Source: Sphingomonadales bacterium (GTDB lineage Bacteria > Pseudomonadota > Alphaproteobacteria > SMXS01). Taken from it: 64,000 nt of DNA. Where the stretch lies: the NCBI GenBank assembly GCA_022844405.1, contig JALHLV010000008.1, forward strand, positions 1 to 64,000, given 5' to 3'. The position numbers and the translations under genes were made by a program. The notes under the pieces are model-generated. The model saw only the letters and a program-made list of their open reading frames with translations, was not told where the DNA came from and did not search any database. Below, one piece after another: positions 26,962 to 34,494 of the stretch; the first letter of the stretch is position 1; each line of letters opens with the position of its first letter.

Positions 26962-28104
26962 GTGTCACAGTTCAATACGCTATTGGGCGCCGCGGTCGCT
27001 GCGGCATTGTTGAGCGCTTGCGCGGCGCAGCAGGCCGCGGCGCCGCCACCGCCGCCGCCGCCACCGCCTGTCGCAGCGCCCGTCGAGGCGGCTCCCGCTG
27101 CGGTCGAACCGGTCTATACGGCGACACCCGACCTGAAGCCCAAGGAGCGTTTCAGGAAGGCGGTCAAGGACCTCGAGACCGGCCAGGCCGGACAGGCCAA
27201 GGCCGAACTGCTGCAGTATCTGGTCGACGTGCCCGAGAACAACAGGCGCGCCCAGGCGCTGCTGTCGCAGATCGAATCCCCGATCGAGGAATACTTCCCG
27301 CCGGAAAGCTTCACGGTCGTGGTGGGCACCGGCGAGTCGATCTCGACGCTGTCCCAGACATTCCTGGGCGACGCCCTGAAGTTCTACGCGCTGTCGCGCT
27401 ACAACGGCATTGCCAATCCCAGCCAGGTTTCGGTGGGCCAGACCATCAAGATCCCGCGGACGCCGCAGACGCTGGCGGCCAAGGACGCGCGTGACAAGGG
27501 CATCGTCGCCAAGCCGGCGGCGCCCGAGGCCGCACTGGCCGCCGCCGTCGAGGAAGAGGAGGAGGAACAGCCCGCCGCCGAAACCAAGCCGCCGCCCGCC
27601 AGGGCCGTGCCGAAGGGCACCATGGAAAGAATTCGCGGCATGGCCGCGTCCGGCAACACCGACGGTGCGATCAAGGAGATCGAGGCCAACAAGCTGGGTG
27701 CGGGCCTGTCGACGGCCGACGCGACCTTCGTCGCCGACACCTACCTGGCGAGCGCCAGGTCGTTGCAGGGATCGAACCCGGCTCTGGCCGGAACGCGCGC
27801 CCAGAAGGCCGGCGACATGTATCTGAAGATGGGCGACAAGCCGGACAAGGCGCTGGAAGCCGCCCAGATGGCCTCCACGCTCAACCCCGGCGGCGCCGGC
27901 ACCCAGAAGCTGTTGACCTCGGCCAAGACCGCGGCCGCGGACCGCCACTACCGCAACGGCCTGTCGGCGTTCCGCAAGCAGGAGCTGGATGCGGCGATCA
28001 AGGCGTGGGACAAGGTGCTGGAGATCGACCCCAACCACGAGAACGCCAAGCTGCAGCGCGCTCAGGCCGTTGAACTGAAGGAGAAGCTCTCCAAGCTTCG
28101 GTGA
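26962..28104 (+). CDS. LysM and TPR-containing lipoprotein
   Basis: About 380 residues. A lipoprotein signal peptide ends at the lipobox LLSACA, then a run of nine prolines in a Pro/Ala-rich linker would span the periplasm. A helical region (PKERFRKAVKDLETGQAGQA) precedes a LysM-like motif (VVVGTGESISTLSQTFLG ... NPSQVSVGQTIKIP), which binds peptidoglycan glycan chains. An acidic Glu-rich linker and C-terminal TPR repeats (LSAFRKQELDAAIKAWDKVL) follow. The GTG at 26962 sits eight bases after GGGGG and is favoured over a GTG at 26956. It is followed by a terminator and faces a second TPR lipoprotein gene, suggesting a shared envelope role. Confidence 0.85.
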   Translation: MSQFNTLLGAAVAAALLSACAAQQAAAPPPPPPPPPVAAPVEAAPAAVEPVYTATPDLKPKERFRKAVKDLETGQAGQAKAELLQYLVDVPENNRRAQALLSQIESPIEEYFPPESFTVVVGTGESISTLSQTFLGDALKFYALSRYNGIANPSQVSVGQTIKIPRTPQTLAAKDARDKGIVAKPAAPEAALAAAVEEEEEEQPAAETKPPPARAVPKGTMERIRGMAASGNTDGAIKEIEANKLGAGLSTADATFVADTYLASARSLQGSNPALAGTRAQKAGDMYLKMGDKPDKALEAAQMASTLNPGGAGTQKLLTSAKTAAADRHYRNGLSAFRKQELDAAIKAWDKVLEIDPNHENAKLQRAQAVELKEKLSKLR

Positions 28105-28119
28105 TCGGCTGAAAGTTGG

Positions 28120-28152
28120 AAGGACCGGCGTCCGCGGGACGCCGGTCCTTTT
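28120..28152 (+). terminator. Rho-independent terminator after the LysM lipoprotein gene
   Basis: A perfect 14-bp stem, AAGGACCGGCGTCC / GGACGCCGGTCCTT, with a 3-base loop runs into TTTT on the plus strand. It stands between converging genes; the minus strand has only a weak T run, so any bidirectional action would be partial. Confidence 0.88.
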
Positions 28153-28178
28153 CCTTTGGCGAGCCGCGTCCGCCGCCG

Positions 28179-29132
28179 TCAGTTCTTCGGCTTGGCGGCC
28201 CGGATGCGGCCCAGGTTTTCCTGCATCTTGCGGGCCTGGTTGAGGCTCTGCTTGTAGCGCCAGTTCTCCGGGTCGAGGCTGACTGCTTCGGCGAGCTGCT
28301 CGACAGCCTTGGGCAGGTTCGAGTTCATCACCGCGAGCCCCGCGCTGTAGAGCTGTCCGGCCAGTTCGAGCCGCACGACCTTGGCCTTTTCCTGGAGCGC
28401 AGGCTTCTCGTCGTCGTCGGCCACCTCGGACACCGTGTCCAGATAGGTCAGCGCCTCCCGGTAGCGCCCCTTGGCCCGGCTTTCATCGATCAGGTTGACA
28501 TAAGCCGACTTGCGGTAGCCGGCGGCCGACTTGCTGCCAGGGTTTCGCTTCAGGAACTGGTCCGAGATGTCGATCACCTTGCGGTAGTCGCCCTTCTTCA
28601 GCGGCACGTTGACCTGGGCCTCGAACTCCTCGCTGGTGTCCTGCTCGCGCGCCACCGTCGCGCGATACTCGGTCATCGCCTCCTTGTCCTTCTTGCCCTG
28701 GTTGGCGAGGGCAACGGTCCGGTCGATCGTGCGCAGGCGGGCGACGGCGGTCTCGTCGCCGGGATCGAGCGCGAGCAGCTTGAGGAACGCGGCCTGAGCC
28801 TGCCTGTTCTGTCCCCTGGCCAGCGCGGCATCGCCTTCCTTCAGGTACTCGTCCTTGCGGGCGTCGATGGTCTCGGTCAGGTCGGCGATGCGGGTCCGCG
28901 ACTCCTCGTCCTTGGGATCGGCGGCCGACACGTAGCGCCATTCGCGCCGGGCCTCGACCAGCTTGCCCTTGAGCTCCAGGTCTCTCGCCAGCTGCTTCTT
29001 GCCGGCGACGAAGGTGGTCAGTGCCGTATCGTTGCCCGGCGGCACCGAAACCGTCTCCCAGTTGCTGTTGGTTGTGTTGCAGGCGGCGAGCAGAAGGCCT
29101 GTCAGGACGGCCGGCAGAAGGCGTTGTTTCAT
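28179..29132 (-). CDS. TPR lipoprotein
   Basis: A 317-residue protein with a clear lipoprotein signal (MKQRLLPAVLTGLLLAAC). It is made of TPR-like helical pairs throughout (ELKGKLVEARREWRYVSAADP, GDAALARGQNRQAQAAFLKL, LPKAVEQLAEAVSLDPENWR). It is probably a periplasmic or outer-membrane-attached scaffold. The ATG at 29132 begins the signal peptide; a GTG at 29144 overlapping the TGA of the deacetylase gene is an alternative and would mean direct coupling. It is the third gene of the kinase-deacetylase-TPR operon. Confidence 0.85.
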   Translation of the reverse strand: MKQRLLPAVLTGLLLAACNTTNSNWETVSVPPGNDTALTTFVAGKKQLARDLELKGKLVEARREWRYVSAADPKDEESRTRIADLTETIDARKDEYLKEGDAALARGQNRQAQAAFLKLLALDPGDETAVARLRTIDRTVALANQGKKDKEAMTEYRATVAREQDTSEEFEAQVNVPLKKGDYRKVIDISDQFLKRNPGSKSAAGYRKSAYVNLIDESRAKGRYREALTYLDTVSEVADDDEKPALQEKAKVVRLELAGQLYSAGLAVMNSNLPKAVEQLAEAVSLDPENWRYKQSLNQARKMQENLGRIRAAKPKN

Positions 29133-29140
29133 CGGACCGT

Positions 29141-30160
29141 TCACCGCAGCTTCATGTCGACGCGGACGGCGACATATTTCTGGAAGTCCGACAGCTTGTC
29201 GTCGGAGTAAACCATGTCCCGCCGCAGAATCAGCGGATCGGCGAACGACGGGTTGCCGCCGCGCTGCACCGTCGCCGCGGTGCTGTAGTCACGGTCCCGG
29301 AGGATCGACATCACGGTCGGGCTGGTGTCGCCATAGGGATAGGCGAAGTGCTTGATGGGCTTGCCCAGTTTCGACGACAGCACGCCCTCGGGCGTCACGA
29401 TCTCCTTGGCCACCCGCTCCCTGTAGGCGTTGCCGGTCGATTCGTTGGGCAACAGCGCCATGCTGGTATGGGTCTTGGAGTGCGATTCCACGTCGATCAG
29501 GCCGCTGGCCTCCATTTCGTTCATCTGCGCCCAGGTCATCGCCATGCCGGCGCCGACGAAATCCGAATAGACATAGACGGTTGCCGGGAAGCCGTACTTC
29601 TTCAGGATCGGGAACGCGATGTCGTAGGTCGAGCGGTAACCGTCGTCGATGGTGATCACCACTGCCTTCTCGGGCAGGGCCTTGGCACCGCTCAGGAACG
29701 CATGCATGTCGGACAGGTCGACGACCGTATAGCCGTTGTTCTTGAGCCAGGCCATCTGCTGCTCGAAGGCGTTCTGCGACACCTCCATCCGGTTGCGCGC
29801 CCGGTTGCCCGCGCCGAACTGGTGGTAGCAGAGGATCGGCACCACCTGGTAGCCGTCGGCATCGACCGACCACGCCTTGCCGGCGCGCAGCGGGATGACG
29901 ACGATCTGCCCCGGCGTCACGGTCTGTGTGCCGTTGGCCTCGACGATACCGGCGACCTTGGCCTCGTCGTCGAGGTAGGTCTTCGCCAGGGTGCCCAGCG
30001 TGTCCCTGGGACCCGCCCGGACCAGCACGAAATCATCGGTCCGCGCCACGACGGCGTCGCGCGGCGCCTCGACCCGGACCTGTTCGGTGGCGCAGCCCGC
30101 CAGCATCGCCCCGAAAGCAGCCGCGGAAATCAGCCGCGTGAGAATCCTCGAGATGGTCAT
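29141..30160 (-). CDS. LysM polysaccharide deacetylase lipoprotein
   Basis: A 339-residue protein. A lipoprotein signal ends at MLAGCA. A LysM-like segment (VRAGPRDTLGTLAKTYLDDE, VTPGQIVVIPLR) is followed by a NodB/CE4 deacetylase fold: metal/catalytic motif ITIDDGYRSTYD and SHSKTHTSM with the two His ligands, then PYGDTSPTV. The CE4 family removes acetyl groups from peptidoglycan, chitin oligomers or exopolysaccharide. The first motif is IDDGY rather than TFDDG but keeps both Asp. It lies five bases after the kinase gene and overlaps the TPR lipoprotein region, so phospho-signalling and cell-wall or glycan modification are linked by operon. Confidence 0.88.
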   Translation of the reverse strand: MTISRILTRLISAAAFGAMLAGCATEQVRVEAPRDAVVARTDDFVLVRAGPRDTLGTLAKTYLDDEAKVAGIVEANGTQTVTPGQIVVIPLRAGKAWSVDADGYQVVPILCYHQFGAGNRARNRMEVSQNAFEQQMAWLKNNGYTVVDLSDMHAFLSGAKALPEKAVVITIDDGYRSTYDIAFPILKKYGFPATVYVYSDFVGAGMAMTWAQMNEMEASGLIDVESHSKTHTSMALLPNESTGNAYRERVAKEIVTPEGVLSSKLGKPIKHFAYPYGDTSPTVMSILRDRDYSTAATVQRGGNPSFADPLILRRDMVYSDDKLSDFQKYVAVRVDMKLR

Positions 30161-30164
30161 GGGA

Positions 30165-32072
30165 CTAACGCTTTCTCTTCGACCGCGCGGCCGGCCCGGG
30201 ATCGTCCGGCGCGTCCGCGAAGGGATCGTCCTCGCGCGCCGGCTCGTTCTCGTTGAAGGGATCGCTTTCCAGGAACGGGTTCTCGCGGGTCGGTGCTGGC
30301 GCGGCCGCTCCGCTGGGCGCGATCAGCGTGGCGTCGATCACCGGCCGGACCGCCGGGCCGACCGAAATGGTGGTGAGGTCGCCATCGGTCGGCGGGGAGT
30401 CGTCATCGTCGCGCCACATGGCCGGGATCGGCTTGGCCGATATGTCGGGTACGTCGGAGCCCTCGGCGGCGTGCTTGGCGACGAGGCCGTTCAGCGCCTC
30501 GGCCATACGATTGAAGGTGTTGAACAGTTCGCCGATTTCATCGCGCCGGACTTCCGAGATGCGCTGGTCGAAATCGCCGGCCGCCACCGCCAGCATGACC
30601 TGGCGCAGCCGCTTCATCGGCTTGGCGATCAGGCCGCCGAAAACGTAGAGCATCACCACCACGGCGATCACGGTGAGCACCACCACGCCCATCATCAGCA
30701 GCCGGGTGATCGCCATCACGCGGTCCAGCCCGGCCTTGGAGGTGCTCATATAGATGCGGCCGACCTCCTTGTTCTGGAACAGGATCGGCGTGTCGAAGGT
30801 GAACACGCTGTTGCCGTCCGGCAGACGGACCGTGGACGCGGTGACGTCGGGCGACCGCTTCAGGACCTCCATGTCCTTGGGCGCAATATAGGGCTTGCCG
30901 GCGAGCGCCGGGTCGCTGGCGGCCCGGATGGTGCCGGTGTGGTCGACCACGGACAGATTGGCGAAGGTGTCGCGCTCGCTGGCGTCCTGGACGAAGGTCT
31001 CCAGCCTGATCCAGTCCTCGCTGAGCACCGGGATCGCCGACTCGGTGGCGATGAACTTGGCCAGCGACGATCCGGAATCCAGCTCCTGCTCCTGGATCGC
31101 CCGGCCCTGGAAGTGAAACACGGTGAACATGGCCGCGATCATGAACAACGCGAGGATGCCGCCCATGCTGGCGGCCCACTTGACCTTCAGCGGCACATAT
31201 TTGTTGGCGGCGGCCTCCTGCTCCTGGTCGAGCAGGACATTCAGCTCACGCTGCAGGGCCTCGGCCACTTCGGCGCCGGTCTGGTAACGCTTCTCGGGCC
31301 GTTTGTTGAGCAGTTTGGTGACGACGCGCTGCAGGCCCACGGGCAGATCCGGCGCGCTCTTCCTGATCGGCTCCGGGTCCTGCTGGGTGATCTGCAGCAG
31401 CAGCGAGGTCATGGTGCTGGCGTTGAACGCCTTGGCGCCGGTGAACAGCTCGTAGAGGATGACGCCCAGGGAGAACAGGTCCGAACGCCCGTCGAGCTTT
31501 TCGCCCAGCGCCTGTTCCGGCGACATGTAGCGCGGAGTGCCCAGCACGGTGCCGGCGTGGGTCTTGCCCATGTCGTCGGCGCTGTCGCGGCGGGCGATGC
31601 CGAAGTCGGCCACCTTGATCGTCTCGCTGCCCCGCATGAACAGGATGTTCGCCGGCTTGATGTCGCGGTGGATGATGCCGAGCCGGTGGGCGTAGTCGAG
31701 TGCCTGGGCGAGCTGGATGCCGATAGAGACGATGCGCTTGAGCGGGATCTTCTCGTTCTTTTCCAGGAGGTCGCTGAGCGTCAGCTCCTCCAGGAACTCC
31801 ATGGTGATGTAAGGCTTACGTCCGACGCGGCCCACGTCGAAGATGGTGACGATGTTGGGGTGCGAGATCGCGCCGGCGGCCCGCGCCTCGCGCAGGAATC
31901 GGTTCATGTATTCCTCGTCGACGCACAGCGCGTCCTTGAGGACCTTGATGGCGACGGTACGATCGATCTCGGGGTCGTAGGCCTTGTAGACCTCGGCCAT
32001 CGCGCCTTCCCCGATCATGCCGTCGACCAGATATCGACCGATCGACTTCGTCTCCGTACCGTCTGCAGTCAT
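30165..32072 (-). CDS. Membrane Ser/Thr protein kinase with Cache-like sensor and HAMP domain
   Basis: A 635-residue protein. The N-terminal Hanks kinase (about 13-275) has GEGAMAEVYK, Lys43 in VAIKVL, HRDIKPANI (Asp137), VADFGIA (Asp156) and GTPRYMSPEQ. A transmembrane helix near 300-321 leads to an extracytoplasmic sensor of about 120 residues (SVVDHTGTIRAASDP, GRIYMSTSKAGLDRVM). A second helix and a HAMP domain (LIAKPMKRLRQVMLAVAAGD) follow. The cytoplasmic tail repeats the motifs ENPF, SDPF and DDPF. Kinase before and HAMP after the sensor is unusual: most bacterial Hanks kinases end in PASTA or other outer domains. GGAGG nine bases before the ATG fixes the start at 32072. It leads the deacetylase and TPR lipoprotein operon. 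Confidence 0.93.
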   Translation of the reverse strand: MTADGTETKSIGRYLVDGMIGEGAMAEVYKAYDPEIDRTVAIKVLKDALCVDEEYMNRFLREARAAGAISHPNIVTIFDVGRVGRKPYITMEFLEELTLSDLLEKNEKIPLKRIVSIGIQLAQALDYAHRLGIIHRDIKPANILFMRGSETIKVADFGIARRDSADDMGKTHAGTVLGTPRYMSPEQALGEKLDGRSDLFSLGVILYELFTGAKAFNASTMTSLLLQITQQDPEPIRKSAPDLPVGLQRVVTKLLNKRPEKRYQTGAEVAEALQRELNVLLDQEQEAAANKYVPLKVKWAASMGGILALFMIAAMFTVFHFQGRAIQEQELDSGSSLAKFIATESAIPVLSEDWIRLETFVQDASERDTFANLSVVDHTGTIRAASDPALAGKPYIAPKDMEVLKRSPDVTASTVRLPDGNSVFTFDTPILFQNKEVGRIYMSTSKAGLDRVMAITRLLMMGVVVLTVIAVVVMLYVFGGLIAKPMKRLRQVMLAVAAGDFDQRISEVRRDEIGELFNTFNRMAEALNGLVAKHAAEGSDVPDISAKPIPAMWRDDDDSPPTDGDLTTISVGPAVRPVIDATLIAPSGAAAPAPTRENPFLESDPFNENEPAREDDPFADAPDDPGPAARSKRKR

Positions 32073-32227
32073 GCAAGCCTCCTGCGCCTCCCCCCTGTAT
32101 CCCGGAAGGCAACCTCCATGCGGCATCAACTCTAGTGCAGACAACAGGAATCAGCAAAGATTCTGCGCCGCAGCAAGCGTCAGCCGCCACGAATCCGTTC
32201 CGGTGCCGGAAAGGTGCCCACTCGCCC

Positions 32228-32722
32228 CTAACCGCCCGGATTGCTTAGTGTACGGCCTGCGGCCAGCGGTGCAAGGATACCGTTGTCCGAACCGTCGATG
32301 AGCACCGCGCCTACCGTCCGTGCATAAAACTCGGCCGGCCCCACGCCGCCGATCACGGAATAGGCATAGCCCTGCGACCGCTGGGCGTGAAGCACCGAAA
32401 GCAGCAGCGCCCGTCCGACCCCTTGACTACGCACGGCCTCCGCGACCCCCATGGGGCCGAAGAAATTGCGGCAGGCGGCGTCGTAGCAGGCGAATCCGAG
32501 CAGCTGACGGTCCTTGACGGCAATATGGCACGCGACGGGAAGACGCGAGAACGACACGTCCGTCTCGGCAGTCCAGCCCGGGAACAGCGCCGCCACCCAG
32601 GCCAGAACCGCGGGTTTCTCCAGCACCAGCGCGGGCCGCACGTCGATGCCGCTCGCCGCCATGCGGGCGAGGGCCTCGTCGAGGTCCGGAAGGTCGTAGA
32701 GCTTGGCGAGCATGTCGGGCAT
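32228..32722 (-). CDS. GNAT-family N-acetyltransferase
   Basis: A 164-residue protein whose acetyl-CoA binding motif A reads RSQGVGRALLLSVL, preceded by the beta strand LLGFACYD and followed by YSVIGGVGPAEFYARTVGA. The substrate cannot be predicted. It stands alone upstream of the divergent SDR gene and downstream of nothing obvious; the kinase operon lies beyond on the same strand and starts from its own leader. Confidence 0.85.
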   Translation of the reverse strand: MPDMLAKLYDLPDLDEALARMAASGIDVRPALVLEKPAVLAWVAALFPGWTAETDVSFSRLPVACHIAVKDRQLLGFACYDAACRNFFGPMGVAEAVRSQGVGRALLLSVLHAQRSQGYAYSVIGGVGPAEFYARTVGAVLIDGSDNGILAPLAAGRTLSNPGG

Positions 32723-32824
32723 GGCGCAAGACTAGATCATTCCACCGCCGCCGTCCCGCCATCTTGTGTTGGAGTCGCCCGTGCCGGCGGGCCATAGTGC
32801 CAGCCAACCGAGACGGAGGACCGA

Positions 32825-33610
32825 ATGGAACTGGGGCTGCAGGACAAGGTGGTTTTCATCGCCGGCGCGTCGCGCGGGATCGGCCGGGCCATGGCCGAGG
32901 CGTTCGCGCGCGAGGGCGCCAGGGTGGCGATCACGGGGCGCAGCGAAGAGGCGCTCGAAGAGGCGCGCGCCGCCCTTTCGGCCATTGCCGGAAAGGACAG
33001 CGTCGTTGCTGTGGCGGGCGACATGACGAAGTCCGCGGACATCGCCCGCTCGCTGGACCGTACCGAGGCCAAGCTGGGCGCCATCCACTGCGCCGTCGCC
33101 AATGTCGGCATCGGCAAGGCGCCGCTGGGCGTGGACGTCAGCGACGCGGACTGGGACGCCGACATCGCCCAGAACCTGACAGGCTCCATGTTCCTGGCGC
33201 GCGACGCCATCAAGCGCATGCTGAAGCGGCCGGCCGGGGACCGTGACGGCGCCAACGTGATCATGATCTCGTCCATCGCCGGCGTCGATGCCATGGGCAC
33301 CGCCATACCCTATGCCGCCACCAAGGCGGCGATCAACCACGCCGCCCGCGCCATGGCCAAGCTGGTGGGCAAGGACGGCATCCGGGTCAACGCCATCGCG
33401 CCCGGCAACATCCTGTTCCCGGGCGGCAACTGGGAGAAGATCACCGCCAGCCGGCCCGAGTCATGGCAGCGCTGGATCGACCGGGAAGTGGCGCTGAAGC
33501 GTTTCGGCACGGTGGAAGAGATCGCCGACGCGGCGCTGTGGCTGGCGTCGGGCCGGGCCAGCTTCGTGACCGGCGCCACCATCGTCGTCGATGGCGGGCA
33601 GGTCCGCTAA
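32825..33610 (+). CDS. Short-chain dehydrogenase/reductase
   Basis: A 261-residue classical SDR. The NAD(P) motif is GASRGIGRAMAEAFAREGAR, the catalytic Ser is in MISSIAG, and Tyr-x3-Lys is in YAATKAAIN. The end, FVTGATIVVDGGQVR, is typical. The final substrate is unknown: family members act on alcohols, ketones, sugars or acyl-ACP. It is transcribed alone and converges on the SapC-like gene with a 21-base gap. Confidence 0.93.
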   Translation: MELGLQDKVVFIAGASRGIGRAMAEAFAREGARVAITGRSEEALEEARAALSAIAGKDSVVAVAGDMTKSADIARSLDRTEAKLGAIHCAVANVGIGKAPLGVDVSDADWDADIAQNLTGSMFLARDAIKRMLKRPAGDRDGANVIMISSIAGVDAMGTAIPYAATKAAINHAARAMAKLVGKDGIRVNAIAPGNILFPGGNWEKITASRPESWQRWIDREVALKRFGTVEEIADAALWLASGRASFVTGATIVVDGGQVR

Positions 33611-33631
33611 AGCGCGTTCAGGGAAGCTGAA

Positions 33632-34381
33632 TCAGATGCCCTTGGCGTCCTCGCGGGTGACCAGGTTCTGCCAGCTGTGCATGGAGATCAGGTGGCAGTA
33701 GATGACCGGCAGGGCGCCGCCGGCGCGCAGGGCTTCGAACGCATCGATGGGCAGGGCGTTCAGCTTCTTCTCGTCGACCAGCTTGAACCCGCTCAGCGAG
33801 ACTTTCTCGCCGCTCTCCAGGGTGAACGTGCCGCGGTTGCTGGTGAACAGCTCGTACTGGCTCAGCAGCCTGCTGACCTCGCTGGTCTTCTGGAACTCGG
33901 CCTCGTACGCCTGGCAGAACTTGAGCGCGCTCTGGGTCACCTCGGTGCGTTTGCCGTCGAGGAAGAACGGGTTGTCGCGGTTCTCCATGATCCGCGTCGA
34001 GAAGCGCTCGATGCAGAGCGTCAGCGTCTTGGAATTGGCATTGCGCATGAACACGAACGGATAGCGGCGGACATAGGCCGGCGCATAGATGCCCTTGGCC
34101 CAGCTGCCATCCCTTTCGATGAACAGGTTCGAGCCCTGGCGCAGCCCCATCACCGCGACGGGAAACGGGTTCGGCGTGTCGGTGAACACGATCGGGTAGT
34201 GACGCACGGCGCGCGGCATTTCCGCGGCATTGATCGGCAGCGAATTGGCCGAGCGGGCGAAATCGTACCTCACTTCGGGGACAAGGCTGATGTTCTTGTG
34301 CTTGTCGGCCCGGAGCACTTCCGGCTTCTTGTAGAACAACGGAAGCGTGCGTTCGGAACCCTTGGTCGCGGCGGTCGCCAT
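33632..34381 (-). CDS. SapC-family protein
   Basis: A 249-residue protein matching the SapC family, named for an S-layer-associated gene of Campylobacter. It has LPLFYKKPEVLRADKHKN at the start and the conserved core RYPFVFMRNANSKTLTLCIE near 120, plus a C-terminal LNALPIDAFEALRAGGALP. The family has no proven biochemical function and is widespread in alphaproteobacteria, often near tryptophan halogenase or TonB receptor genes, neither of which is here. The ATG at 34381 or one five codons upstream (34396) could be used; neither has a strong ribosome binding site. Confidence 0.85.
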   Translation of the reverse strand: MATAATKGSERTLPLFYKKPEVLRADKHKNISLVPEVRYDFARSANSLPINAAEMPRAVRHYPIVFTDTPNPFPVAVMGLRQGSNLFIERDGSWAKGIYAPAYVRRYPFVFMRNANSKTLTLCIERFSTRIMENRDNPFFLDGKRTEVTQSALKFCQAYEAEFQKTSEVSRLLSQYELFTSNRGTFTLESGEKVSLSGFKLVDEKKLNALPIDAFEALRAGGALPVIYCHLISMHSWQNLVTREDAKGI

Positions 34382-34494
34382 ATGGTCGTCTCTCATCAAA
34401 GTGTTGGTATCGTTCGAGTCGGGCAGTCTATGGGCCACGGGCCAAAAGTAAATGCCAGAATGGCGCGCCGGCGCGGCCCGGGCGGAGGCCCCGA

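Noticed and set aside
19072-32072. A complete type VI secretion system
   Set aside because: Only DotU-like, TagH-like, PP2C and kinase genes are present. No sheath, tube, spike, baseplate, ClpV or IcmF gene was found.
29991-32135. Open frame of 714 codons on the plus strand
   Set aside because: Antisense to the Ser/Thr kinase. The translation is biased and lacks domains.
32176-32201. GGAAC-N17-CGCT upstream of the kinase gene as an EcfG promoter
   Set aside because: The -10 element matches only three of four bases; with a four-base element this is expected by chance.
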